Below, one piece after another: positions 23,323-31,851 of a stretch of DNA of 35,005 nucleotides. Each line of letters begins with the position of its first letter. The stretch's first letter is position 1. A program made the translations under genes and the position numbers. This DNA is from Hyphomicrobiaceae bacterium. Its GTDB lineage: Bacteria > Pseudomonadota > Alphaproteobacteria > Rhizobiales > Hyphomicrobiaceae. Location of the stretch: positions 1-35,005 of the forward strand of contig JAFMSC010000002.1 in NCBI GenBank assembly GCA_017353825.1, in the 5' to 3' direction. The notes beneath the pieces are model-generated. The model had not been told where the DNA came from. It saw only the letters and a program-made list of their open reading frames with translations, and searched no databases.

Positions 23323-23345
23323 GGTCAGACCCGGGGGCTGACCCC
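23323..23345. repeat. palindromic intergenic repeat, copy 2
   Basis: GGTCAGACCC (23323-23332), GG, then GGGCTGACCCC in inverted orientation, in the gap between fadJ and fadI. It resembles the element at 12900-12924. As RNA it would form a hairpin in the fad transcript and could affect relative expression of fadI. Confidence 0.5.
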
Positions 23346-23353
23346 GACGACAG

Positions 23354-25360
23354 CTAGGCCACGGCGGGCCTTCGCAGCACCTCCACGTTCGACTTCTCCT
23401 CATTGGCGGCGAAGTGCAGCGGGCCGCCGCGGAAGGGTGCAAAACCGGTGCCGAAGATCACGCCGGCGTCGACGAGGTCGCCGCTTTCGACGATTTTCTC
23501 CTCGCGCACGCGCTCGGCCTCGTGGATCAGGGGGGCGACCAACTCGCGGCCCAGCCGCTCCAGCTCGCCCTTGTCCCATGCCGTCTGCGGCTGCGCCTTC
23601 TGAGGCTTGCCGTCCTTCCAGACGTAGAAGCCCTCGCCCGATTTCTTGCCGAGCTTGCCCGCCGCCACCATCTGGTCGAGCTTGGAGACACCCGGCGGCG
23701 CGATCTTCAGGATGTTGCCGACGCTGGCACACACGTCGAGGCCTACGGTGTCGGCCAGCTCGACGGGCCCCATGGGCATGCCGAAGGTGCGGGCGGCCTC
23801 GTCGATCTTCTCCTTCATCTCGCCGCGGTCCACGCGCTGCAGCGCCGCCATCATGTAGGGGCCGAGCACACGGTTGACGACGAAGCCGGGGCTACTCCGG
23901 GCGACCAGTGGGAGCTTGTCAATGGCGGTGACGAAATGACACCCCTTCTGCACTTCCTCTTCGCGCGTGTCCTTGCCGCGGATAACTTCGACCAGGGGCA
24001 TCTGCGCGACGGGATTGAAGAAGTGGATGCCGATCAGGCGGCCCCGATTGGCGAGCGGCTCGGCGATCTCTTCGATCATGATGGAGGAGGTGTTGGTGGC
24101 GAGCACGGCGCCGGGCTTGAGCGTGCCCTCGATCGCCTTGAACAGGTTTTGCTTGGACTCCAGCCGCTCCACGATCGCCTCGATCACCACGTCGGCGCGG
24201 CCGATATTGGCGCCGCTGGGATCGGCCAGCAGGCGGGCCGCGGCGGCATCGCGTTCCGCCTTGGTTCTGAACTTGCGCTGGAACAGTTGCTTCTGCTTGG
24301 CGATGCCCTTGGCGATCTGGTCGGCGTTCACGTCCTGCAGCGACACCTCCATGCCGGAGGCCACGCACCAGCCGGCGATGTCGGCGCCCATCACACCGGC
24401 GCCGATCACCTGCACACGCAGGGGCTTGAAGGGCACTTCCTTGGGCGCCTGCCCCTTCAGCATCTCCATGAGCTTGAACACGCGCCGCAGGTTGCGCGAG
24501 GTTGGGCCCATCATTAGCGGCGCGAACGCGCGCGTCTCCGCCGCCTTCATGCCCTCGAGATTGGCGGCATGGGTCTCGAACAGCTCGATGAGCTTGAAGG
24601 GCGCGGGATAATGGTCCTCGCGCCCCTTCTTGGCGGTCTCGTAGCGCAGCTTCTTGGCAAGCAACTCGCGCGCCGGCCATTGCCGCGCCAGGTCCTTCCA
24701 GAAGGCCACCGGCTTCGACTTCAGCCTGCGCTCGATCGCCTTGCGGGCGGCCCACGGCAGGCTGAGCGGGCTCGCCACCAGTTCGTCAACGAGGCCCATG
24801 CCGCGCGCGGCACCTGCGCGGATCATGGAGCCCTTCAACATCATGGGCATGGCGGTGAGCGCGCCGGCTTGGCGGATCGAGCGCGCGGTGCCGTTGAAGC
24901 CGGGGAAGAGCCCAAGTCGCACCTCGGGGAACCCGAGCTGCGTGGCGTCGTCGCGCGTGGCGATGCGCCAGTGGCAGGCGAGGGCCAGCTCCAGGCCTCC
25001 CCCCAAGCAGAAGCCGTGGATGCAGCACACCACGGGGATCGGCATGCGCTCGATCCGATCGAGGTAGCCGTTGACAAGGCTCACGCTCTCGATCACCTCG
25101 CGCTCGCTCGTCAGCTGCTCGAACTCGCGCACGTCGGCGCCGACGATGAAGCCCTTCTCCTTGCCCGAGATGATGATGAGCCCGACCAGGCGGCGATCGC
25201 GCGCGCCGCGCTCCACCGCCTGCACAATGGCGCCCAGCTCTTCCAGCGCGCGCCGGCTGAACGAGTTCTGGCTCTCGCCCTCGCGGTCGAAGACCGCCCG
25301 GGCAATGCCCCACATGTCGACCGAGTAGCGCCAGTCGCGCAGCGCGTTGATGTCCGTCAT
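23354..25360 (-). CDS. fadJ: fatty acid oxidation complex alpha subunit (enoyl-CoA hydratase / 3-hydroxyacyl-CoA dehydrogenase)
   Basis: 668 residues. The N-terminal crotonase domain (about 15-210) has HGFCLGGGLELALACHWRIA with the catalytic Glu E124 and LGFPEVRLGLFPGF with E146. The NAD-binding domain begins VQVIGAGVMGADIAGW (GAGVMG at 321-326), followed by TNTSSIMIEEIA and RLIGIHFFNPV of the hydroxyacyl-CoA dehydrogenase, and a C-terminal helical domain with SPGFVVNRVLGPYMMAAL. It performs the hydration and the second oxidation of beta-oxidation. The ATG at 25360 has GAGG 8 nt upstream and lies 13 nt after fadE stops, so the genes are co-transcribed. Confidence 0.95.
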   Translation of the reverse strand: MTDINALRDWRYSVDMWGIARAVFDREGESQNSFSRRALEELGAIVQAVERGARDRRLVGLIIISGKEKGFIVGADVREFEQLTSEREVIESVSLVNGYLDRIERMPIPVVCCIHGFCLGGGLELALACHWRIATRDDATQLGFPEVRLGLFPGFNGTARSIRQAGALTAMPMMLKGSMIRAGAARGMGLVDELVASPLSLPWAARKAIERRLKSKPVAFWKDLARQWPARELLAKKLRYETAKKGREDHYPAPFKLIELFETHAANLEGMKAAETRAFAPLMMGPTSRNLRRVFKLMEMLKGQAPKEVPFKPLRVQVIGAGVMGADIAGWCVASGMEVSLQDVNADQIAKGIAKQKQLFQRKFRTKAERDAAAARLLADPSGANIGRADVVIEAIVERLESKQNLFKAIEGTLKPGAVLATNTSSIMIEEIAEPLANRGRLIGIHFFNPVAQMPLVEVIRGKDTREEEVQKGCHFVTAIDKLPLVARSSPGFVVNRVLGPYMMAALQRVDRGEMKEKIDEAARTFGMPMGPVELADTVGLDVCASVGNILKIAPPGVSKLDQMVAAGKLGKKSGEGFYVWKDGKPQKAQPQTAWDKGELERLGRELVAPLIHEAERVREEKIVESGDLVDAGVIFGTGFAPFRGGPLHFAANEEKSNVEVLRRPAVA

Positions 25361-25373
25361 GGTGTGTGCCTCG

Positions 25374-27878
25374 TCATTCTGCCGCGGCGCTCTCAATGGC
25401 GCGCGCGTTGTGCCCCGCCATCATGTAATGCGGCATCAGCTCCGCGGGATCGAAGTGGTCCACGGCAATCACACGCGCTACCAGCGCCTCCAGCTCGCGC
25501 AGCTGCGCCGCTTCCGCATCAGAGATGTCGCCCAGCTTCGCCGCATCGCCCACCCAGTCGGTGCCATGCACCCGGCGCACGCGGCCGGCGCGCACCGCGC
25601 GATCAAGCTTCCTCTCCGCCGTCTCGGCCGCCACGGCCTTGGCCAGGGTGACCTCCAACAGGCCGGTGGGATCGTCAGGGTTGTCCGACACATAGATGTA
25701 GCGGGTAAGGCGGTCGCGCACATCGCCAGGTGCCAGCACTAGCTCCACGCACTTGTGCGCAAGCCAGTCCGGCGCTGGCTTGTAGTGGGCACCAAGTGGG
25801 AACACCGCCAACCGCATCAGCCAGCGCACGGGAAACGAGGGGAAGTTGTCGATGTTGCCGCGCAGCGCCTCCTGAAAGCGGTGGAGGCCATTGCGGGCGC
25901 AGAGCGCCACGATGTGCCGGTCGCCCTCGGGCTTGCCGTCGTCCTCGTAGCGCTTCAACACGCAGGCGAGCAGGTAGAGCTCGGAGAGCGCGTCGGCGAG
26001 GCGGCCGGTGAGCTTCTGCTTGGTCTTGAGCCCGCCACCGAGCACGGCGACCGTGAGGTCGGCCACGAATGCGAAGTTGCGCGAGGCGCGCCACAGCTGG
26101 CGGTACGCCTCGGCCGTGCCGTAGGCCTTGTCGGGCACGCGCCCAAAGAGCCCGCCGGTGAGGTTGTGGAACGCCGCCCCGAACACGTTCGACACCGCGA
26201 AAGCGACGTGGTCGGTGAACGCCCGCTCGAAGGCCGCCAGCCCGCGCTCATCATCGCTGTCCTGACAGGCCTCGATCTCCTTGTAGAGGTACGGGTGCGA
26301 GCGCAGGGCGCCCTGTGCGAAGGTGATGAGCGAGCGCGTGAGGATGTTGGCGCCCTCCACCGTGATGGCCACCGGCATCATCTGGTAGGCGGACTGCAGG
26401 TAGTTGGACGGCCCGTCGCACACGCCCCGGCCACCGTGCAGATCCATGGCGTCGTTGACCGATCGGCGCATGCGCTCGGTGGTCTGGTATTTCATGATGG
26501 CCGAGATCACGGACGGCTTCTCGCCGCGGCTCACCATGGACGCCGTAACCCCGCGCGCCGCCTCGGTGACATAGGCGTTCTCCACCATGCGCGCGAGCGG
26601 CTCTTCCAGGCCCTCCATTTTGCCGATGGGGAAGTCGAACTGCTTGCGGATGCGCGCGTAGGCGCTGGTGTTGCGCAGCAGCGATTTCACGCCGGCCGCG
26701 GCCGACGAGGGGAGCGAGATGGAGCGGCCCGCAGCGAGGCATTCCATCAGCATACGCCAGCCCTGGCCCACCATCTTCTCGCCGCCGATCACCCAGTCGA
26801 TGGGGATGAAGACGTTCTTGCCCCATATGGGGCCGTTGGGGAACGCCGCACCCGAGGGCAGATGGCGCCGGCCGATCTCGACGCCTGGATGCCCCGCCGG
26901 AATAAGCGCCACTGTGATGCCGCGCTCCTCCCCGCCGCCCAACAGGTTGTCCGGGTCGAAGACGCGGAAGGCGAGGCCAACCAGCGTGGCCTGCGGCGCC
27001 AGCGTGATGTAGCGCTTCTCCCAGGAGAGGCGCATGCCGACGACCTCGTTGCCCTCGTGCATGCCGCGTTCGACGTAGCCCACGTCGCGCATGGTGGCGG
27101 CGTCGGAACCGGACGCGGGGCCCGTCAGCGCGAAGCACGGCACCTCCACGCCCTGGGCTAGGCGCGGTAGGTAGTGCTCTTGCTGCTCGGGGGTGCCGTA
27201 CTTTTCAATCAGCTCGCCGGGGCCGAGCGAGTTCGGCACCATAACAATAGTGCATGCGTCCGGGGAGCGCGAGGCGATGCGCCCGAGGATGAGCGACTGA
27301 GCCTGCGGTGAGAAGCCGAGGCCGCCGTGCGCTTTGGAGATGAGCATGCCGAGGAAGCCTTGACGCTTCACGAAGTCCCACACTTCCTTGGGAACTTCCC
27401 TTTCATTGTGGCGGATGGTCCAGTCCTTGAGCATGCGGCACAGCTCGTTGGTCGGGCCGTCGAGGAAGGCCCTCTCCTCCTCGGTGAGGGTAATGGGCGG
27501 AACGCTGCGCAACTTGCCCCAGTCGGGTTGGCCGGAGAACAGCTCGGCGTCGAAGCCGATGGTGCCGGCCTCCAAGGCGGCCTTCTCCGTGTCGGAAACC
27601 TTGGGGAGATTTCGCCTGATCAATTGGAACATGGGCCGGACCAGCAGGGCGTGCCGGATGGCCGGTACACACAGGGCCACAAGGACGGCTGCGACCACCC
27701 AGCCCGCGGCGCCGAGCCAACCCGGCGCCAGCTTATGGGGCGCGTCCATGAGGGCGCCGGTTTGCCACAGGAGCAGCGCCACGGCCAAGCCCGCCGCCCA
27801 GGCCCATAGCGGAGCCCGGCGCATGCCGAGCGCAAACGCACCGATGACGTAGAGGACCAGTAGCACCAGCTCGGGCAT
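25374..27878 (-). CDS. fadE: membrane-associated acyl-CoA dehydrogenase FadE
   Basis: This 834-residue protein is the E. coli FadE type. It has N-terminal hydrophobic segments (about 2-16, 26-40, 55-76) and a long acyl-CoA dehydrogenase core with VPKEVWDFVKRQGFLGMLIS, the flavin-binding CFALTGPASGSDAA, GWRMLMECLAAGRSISLP and MDLHGGRGVCDGPSNYL, followed by a C-terminal FadE-specific domain of about 290 residues. It carries out the first FAD-dependent step of beta-oxidation at the inner membrane. The ATG at 27878 has GGGAGGTG 7 nt upstream. It is first in the fadE-fadJ-fadI operon, with a palindromic operator-like site 78-93 nt upstream. Confidence 0.95.
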   Translation of the reverse strand: MPELVLLVLYVIGAFALGMRRAPLWAWAAGLAVALLLWQTGALMDAPHKLAPGWLGAAGWVVAAVLVALCVPAIRHALLVRPMFQLIRRNLPKVSDTEKAALEAGTIGFDAELFSGQPDWGKLRSVPPITLTEEERAFLDGPTNELCRMLKDWTIRHNEREVPKEVWDFVKRQGFLGMLISKAHGGLGFSPQAQSLILGRIASRSPDACTIVMVPNSLGPGELIEKYGTPEQQEHYLPRLAQGVEVPCFALTGPASGSDAATMRDVGYVERGMHEGNEVVGMRLSWEKRYITLAPQATLVGLAFRVFDPDNLLGGGEERGITVALIPAGHPGVEIGRRHLPSGAAFPNGPIWGKNVFIPIDWVIGGEKMVGQGWRMLMECLAAGRSISLPSSAAAGVKSLLRNTSAYARIRKQFDFPIGKMEGLEEPLARMVENAYVTEAARGVTASMVSRGEKPSVISAIMKYQTTERMRRSVNDAMDLHGGRGVCDGPSNYLQSAYQMMPVAITVEGANILTRSLITFAQGALRSHPYLYKEIEACQDSDDERGLAAFERAFTDHVAFAVSNVFGAAFHNLTGGLFGRVPDKAYGTAEAYRQLWRASRNFAFVADLTVAVLGGGLKTKQKLTGRLADALSELYLLACVLKRYEDDGKPEGDRHIVALCARNGLHRFQEALRGNIDNFPSFPVRWLMRLAVFPLGAHYKPAPDWLAHKCVELVLAPGDVRDRLTRYIYVSDNPDDPTGLLEVTLAKAVAAETAERKLDRAVRAGRVRRVHGTDWVGDAAKLGDISDAEAAQLRELEALVARVIAVDHFDPAELMPHYMMAGHNARAIESAAAE

Positions 27879-27915
27879 GGCTTTCACCTCCCTGCAGGCG
27901 CGGCGAATCACGCCT

Positions 27916-27971
27916 GTTACGTCATGCTAGATCAAGGCCTTAAATCTAGGCTAAGTTGACGTTAACGTCAA
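27916..27971 (-). promoter_or_regulatory. candidate fad operon promoter and operator
   Basis: TTGACGTTAACGTCAA (27956-27971) is a perfect 16-bp palindrome. On the minus strand its outer TTGACG can serve as a -35 with a TAGATT -10 after 17 bp. A second dyad, CTAGAT (27927-27932) with ATCTAG (27944-27949), and a half-site TTACGTCA (27916-27923) lie between it and the gene. The ACGT-containing dyad resembles, from memory, sites of LiuR-type (MerR family) regulators of acyl-CoA degradation; a TetR-type repressor is as likely. No regulator gene is in the window. Confidence 0.5.
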
Positions 27972-28245
27972 AGTCGGTGGTCGGTCGGGTCGGGCGCCAG
28001 CCAGACCTTCAGGCTACCCTTACGCTGGTAGCGTCATCATTTTGTGGACTCATCTCTCACAATCTCATGACTACACGATTTCACACAACAAATGTTCGGC
28101 GCAGACGCATCGGAAGCCGATGTTGGGTCGGCCGGATCCGCCCGCCTGATCCAGACCTGCCTCCTCGCCGCGAGTGCTCCGGGCTGAGCGCGAGGCGCTC
28201 TGCGGATCCTCAAAGAGCCTCACCACCATCCAACAGCAGCCAACG

Positions 28246-28460
28246 GCCTATCTTGCCGTCAACGCTCGGTCGGCTCAGGTGACTTTGGAGGTCTCGGCCT
28301 GGCGTTCAAAGCGTTCTTCCGCCGCGTCAAGGCCGCGAGGCGCCGGACTTCCCGCGTTTCAAAGCCAAGGAACGGCTCTCCGGCTATGTCATGCCCGAGG
28401 CGATTGGCTTCCCGTGCACGCCGGGCAAGGGGGCACCAGGGGCACCATGGCAAGCGCGCC
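28246..28460 (+). pseudogene. TnpB (IS200/IS605 OrfB) fragment
   Basis: Pieces of a TnpB-type protein appear in three successive frames: YLAVNARSAQVTL, then GLAFKAFFRRVKA, then DFPRFKAKERLSGYVMPEAI. Together they match the conserved VNAQSAQVTL, then RAFKAFFRRVKxGExPGYPRFK region of TnpB. The N-terminal part, the RuvC motifs and the zinc finger are absent, so this is a short decayed remnant. It lies in the roughly 750-base gap between fadE and the peroxidase gene; the rest of that gap shows nothing apart from the fad promoter region. Confidence 0.75.
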
Positions 28461-28634
28461 TGTCGGGCTTCGGCGAGATCGCGTCGCGCCCCGCCAAGCG
28501 CGCACATCGGGCCCCGCGTCGCCTCGCCAGGTCGCGAACCGACCTGGGGCGTTGAAGGCGCCTGCGAACAAGTCATCACAGCCGCAGAGCGATATTTGGT
28601 CACAATGCGTCGCAACGCGCTTGATGGCGTTCGT

Positions 28635-30020
28635 TCATTTGACCTCCACCGTGAGCCGCATCGACGGGTGGATGCCGCAGAACGCCTCGTAGGTGCCCGG
28701 CTGGGGGAACCTTATCGTCACGCTCTCGCGTGGCTCCTGGGCGCCGGAGTTGAAGTTGAGCTTTGCGTCGAATATGCGCACGTTATGCGTGCGCGTATCG
28801 TCGTTGAGGACGGTGAGGGCCTGTGCCGCCTTGAGGCGAACGTGGCCGGGATTAAAGGTCTTGTTGATCTGGCTCACGACGGTGGCGTCCTGAGGCGGCG
28901 GTGGGCTCACGGGCCGGCCGCCGGCCACCCAGGGCTCGGTGGACGGTTGCGGAGGCGTGTCGCTCGACAGGGTCTCCAGGAACGCGACGAGGTCGGTGCG
29001 CTCGTCGTCGGTGAGACGCAGCTTCGCCGGCAGATCCCTGCTGCGCGTCGGGCGGTCTAACCCGCCCTCCTCGTAGTGCCGCAGCACGTCGTCAAGGGTG
29101 GCCAACGAGCCGTCGTGCATGTAGGGCGCGGTCCAAGCCAGCTCGCGCAGGGTTGGCGTCTTGAAGGCATGATCGGCGGCGGGCAGGCCGATCTCTTTGC
29201 CGCGTCCCCTGTCGCCGTCCGGCAGTCCGATGTCGTAGAAGTTGTGGTCCGTGAAGTCGAAGCCGACGTGACAGGAGATGCAGCGGCCTTTACCGGCGAA
29301 CAGCCGAAAGCCGCGCACTTCCGATGGGGTGAGCGCATCGGCCTTGCCGGCCACCCACGCATCGAAGCGCGTGGGCGGCGAGACCAGCGTGCGCTCGTAG
29401 GCGGCCAGTGCGCCGGCGATGCTGTGCGGCGAGACCTCCGGGTCCTCCGGGAAGGCCGCCAGGAACGCGCCCCGGTAGCTCTCGTCCCTGGCCAGGCGCT
29501 GCGCCGCCGTCTCCAGCGTGCTGCCCATCTCGTCGGGGTGTTCCACAGGAAAGTGCACCTGCTCTTCCAGGCTCGATGCGCGACCGTCCCAGAACAGGAG
29601 CGGGCTGAACGCCGCGTTCCACAGCGACGGCGTGTGGCGCGCGAGGCTCCGGCCGGTGACACCCTTGCCTCTAACCTCACCGTCCGTGAAAGCGAGGCGG
29701 GGATCGTGGCAGGAGGCGCAGGCGATCGTGCCGACCGAGGACAGGGCCTTGTCCGCGAACAGCCGCCGGCCCAGCGCGATCTTCTCGGGCGTGGGCGCAT
29801 TGTCGGCGGGATAGGGGACAAACCCCGGCCGCGTGAACTTCTCCTTCAGGCCCGCGAATGGGTCGGGCGACTGCGCTCTGGCCTGACGATCGATCGTGGC
29901 CGCCGGCTTGAGGCCCGCCAACGCGACGAAGACGGCCGCCGCACCCATGGCCGCCTTCAGTCGGCGTCCGCGCGACGTTGACACTGTCGGTCGTGGACGC
30001 ATCGGGGCCAGCTTGCTCAT
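28635..30020 (-). CDS. di-haem cytochrome c peroxidase (MauG-like) fused to a C-terminal cupredoxin domain
   Basis: 461 residues. After a signal-anchor (about 20-40), a di-haem peroxidase domain carries two c-type haem sites, C101-C104-H105 (CASCH) and C247-C250-H251 (CISCH), with the MHDG motif (M301) and TPTLRELAWTAPY near the second haem. From about 380 to 461 a plastocyanin-like domain has all four type-1 copper ligands: H412 (THNVRIFD), C448 and H451 (FCGIHPSM) and M454. A Pro-rich linker (about 355-378) joins them. The copper domain may deliver electrons to the haems. The ATG overlaps the stop of the upstream gene (ATGA), so translation is coupled. Substrate unknown: hydrogen peroxide reduction or MauG-like protein oxidation. 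Confidence 0.88.
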   Translation of the reverse strand: MSKLAPMRPRPTVSTSRGRRLKAAMGAAAVFVALAGLKPAATIDRQARAQSPDPFAGLKEKFTRPGFVPYPADNAPTPEKIALGRRLFADKALSSVGTIACASCHDPRLAFTDGEVRGKGVTGRSLARHTPSLWNAAFSPLLFWDGRASSLEEQVHFPVEHPDEMGSTLETAAQRLARDESYRGAFLAAFPEDPEVSPHSIAGALAAYERTLVSPPTRFDAWVAGKADALTPSEVRGFRLFAGKGRCISCHVGFDFTDHNFYDIGLPDGDRGRGKEIGLPAADHAFKTPTLRELAWTAPYMHDGSLATLDDVLRHYEEGGLDRPTRSRDLPAKLRLTDDERTDLVAFLETLSSDTPPQPSTEPWVAGGRPVSPPPPQDATVVSQINKTFNPGHVRLKAAQALTVLNDDTRTHNVRIFDAKLNFNSGAQEPRESVTIRFPQPGTYEAFCGIHPSMRLTVEVK

Positions 30021-30868
30021 CGGGTCATGGAGGAGGTGTGGAGCTCGATTTGCGAGATCAGGGCCGACATCTCGCCCACATCGAGCGCCGGCTTGGGCGG
30101 CGGCAGCGGCGCGGGCCAGGCCGCCTTGAGCTTGCCGAACGCCGCGCGGACCTTGGCCAGGGAGTCGGCGTCGAGGAGCGGCGGGCCGGCTGCGGCTTCC
30201 TCGATGACGCGCTCGGCACGCCATACGAAACCGCGGCTGTCCTGGTACTCCACGGGCTTTACAAAGACGCCGTTCTCCATGGATTCCGCGTATTCCGACT
30301 GCGCCGAGCGCAGCACCTCGATCGCCGACTGGACCACGAAGCGCTGCTCCGGCCGCATGAACGTCTTGGCGGTCCCGAGTGCGGCGTCGATGCGCTGCTC
30401 AACCGGTTTCAGGGCCCGTTCGTAGGCGCCCTTGCGCTTGGCTTTGACGGTCTGGGCCAGCGCCTTGAGCTCGCGCCCAAAGGGCCGCATATTGTGCAGC
30501 TTGATGTACTTCTCCATCAGGCCGTAGAGCTCCTCGGTGGGGTGCAGGAAGTGCGGCAGTGCCTCGTCCCACAGCTCCAGGTCGATCAGCTGCTGACCGA
30601 CAAGCAAATGGCCGCGCGTCAGCTCGATGTCCCGGTAGAAGCGGACACGGGTGTCGGTCGGGCCGCCGTCGGTGAGGTAGGCCTCGCCGCCTTCGCCGGA
30701 GTTCAGGTTGGCGCCGCCGTTGAGCGCCGGCGGCAGCGGCGCGCCGTGGGCCTTGTGTTCCATCTCGTCATGGTCCACGTCCTGGGCGCCGATCCCCTGC
30801 GCCATCGAGGCGCTGGCGACGGTGGCAACACCGATGCCGACCCAAAGCTTGCGCGTGAACTTGGCCAT
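30017..30868 (-). CDS. periplasmic helical protein, partner of the haem-copper peroxidase
   Basis: 283 residues with a signal peptide (about 1-29, ending SMAQGIGAQ). A His/Asp/Glu-rich N-terminus (DVDHDEMEHKAHG) could bind metal. A helical domain follows with DIELTRGHLLVGQQLIDLEL, then HFLHPTEELYGLMEKYIKLH, and EYAESMENGVFVKPVEYQDS. I do not recognise the family; the HxxE-type HPTEE is reminiscent of, but not enough to claim, imelysin/EfeO-like proteins. The ATG at 30868 has GGAGG 8 nt upstream. It overlaps the peroxidase start by 4 nt, so the two work together or are at least co-produced. Confidence 0.7.
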   Translation of the reverse strand: MAKFTRKLWVGIGVATVASASMAQGIGAQDVDHDEMEHKAHGAPLPPALNGGANLNSGEGGEAYLTDGGPTDTRVRFYRDIELTRGHLLVGQQLIDLELWDEALPHFLHPTEELYGLMEKYIKLHNMRPFGRELKALAQTVKAKRKGAYERALKPVEQRIDAALGTAKTFMRPEQRFVVQSAIEVLRSAQSEYAESMENGVFVKPVEYQDSRGFVWRAERVIEEAAAGPPLLDADSLAKVRAAFGKLKAAWPAPLPPPKPALDVGEMSALISQIELHTSSMTR

Positions 30869-31015
30869 AGCCACCCTCCTTCGGCTCCGGCGGGCTGTGC
30901 TGGGTGAAGTATACTCTGATTTTCAAGAATATGCGGTAGACGAGCGTCAGGACCCTTTCCGCGCCCCTTCGTGTTATATCTCCACCCCTAAGAAGGGGTT
31001 GACCCGTCTCGACGC

Positions 31016-31675
31016 ATGATCCTGGCGATCTCCGACATCCTCTCTCACGGCGACGTGACAGCGCTTCGCGACGGCCTCGCCCAGGCCACATTCCTGCGCG
31101 GCGAAATGACGGCGGGTTGGGCCGCGCAGTCCGTCAAGTCCAACCTGCAGGTCCACGACGGCCCGGACGTCGAGGCCATGCGCTCGCTGGTGCGGACGCG
31201 CCTCATCGAGCACCCGATATTCGCCCTGGCCACGCGGCCCAAGACCATCATCGGCCCCCTGTTCGGGCGCTACCTGCCTGGCCATGCCTACGGCACTCAC
31301 GTTGACAACGCCTTGATGGGCGGAGCGCGCACCGATGTGTCCTTCACCCTGTTCCTGTCGGACCCGGCAGGCTACGACGGCGGCGAGCTCATCATCGATA
31401 CGCCCTCGGGCGAGGAGGCCTTCAAGCTGGCGGCCGGCAGCATCGTCACCTACCCCGCGACCACGCTGCACAGGGTGATGCCGGTGACGCGCGGCGAGCG
31501 CCTCGGCGCCGCCGGCTGGGTGCGGAGCTATCTGCGCGATCCGGCCGAGCGCGAGCTGCTGTTCGATCTGGAGACGGCACGGCGCCGCCTGTTTGAGCGC
31601 GAAGGCAAGACCGCCGAGGCGGACCTCCTCGCCAAATGCGCCACCAACCTCATGCGCATGTGGTGCGACGACTGA
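31016..31675 (+). CDS. PKHD-type Fe(II)/2-oxoglutarate dioxygenase (PiuC/YbiX family)
   Basis: 219 residues with the PiuC/YbiX layout: an N-terminal segment ALRDGLAQATFLRGEMTAGW, the iron site H95 and D97 in AYGTHVDNALM, YDGGELIIDTPSG, H152 in TTLHRVMPVTRGERLGAAGW with the 2-oxoglutarate-binding Arg R162, and a C-terminal helical domain ending CATNLMRMW. Family members are linked to iron uptake in many bacteria; the substrate is unknown. It is divergent from the periplasmic protein/peroxidase pair with a 147-nt gap, which suggests a shared iron or redox theme. No strong ribosome site is seen before the ATG. Confidence 0.9.
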   Translation: MILAISDILSHGDVTALRDGLAQATFLRGEMTAGWAAQSVKSNLQVHDGPDVEAMRSLVRTRLIEHPIFALATRPKTIIGPLFGRYLPGHAYGTHVDNALMGGARTDVSFTLFLSDPAGYDGGELIIDTPSGEEAFKLAAGSIVTYPATTLHRVMPVTRGERLGAAGWVRSYLRDPAERELLFDLETARRRLFEREGKTAEADLLAKCATNLMRMWCDD

Positions 31676-31851
31676 GGGCCGGCGGCTCCCGCGGCTTTAT
31701 AGAGATGCGCCCCGCGCGAGCTGGCTCGGCCGGCAGGGGAAAACCGCCGGCCAGCCGTCTCCCCCCTCCCCTCAACCTTCTCGCGTTTCGCGGCGACTGC
31801 CCGACCTCTCCCCGTTCGCGCCCGCACAGCCGATGGGGAGGGCCAGGTATC

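Noticed and set aside
23414..27161. Long plus-strand open frames (over 350 codons) opposite fadJ and fadE
   Set aside because: They are antisense shadows of full-length enzymes with all catalytic residues; their His/Ala/Leu-rich composition is typical of such shadows.
28386..29060. A 224-codon plus-strand frame over the end of the peroxidase gene
   Set aside because: It is antisense to the cupredoxin and peroxidase coding sequence and has no family features.
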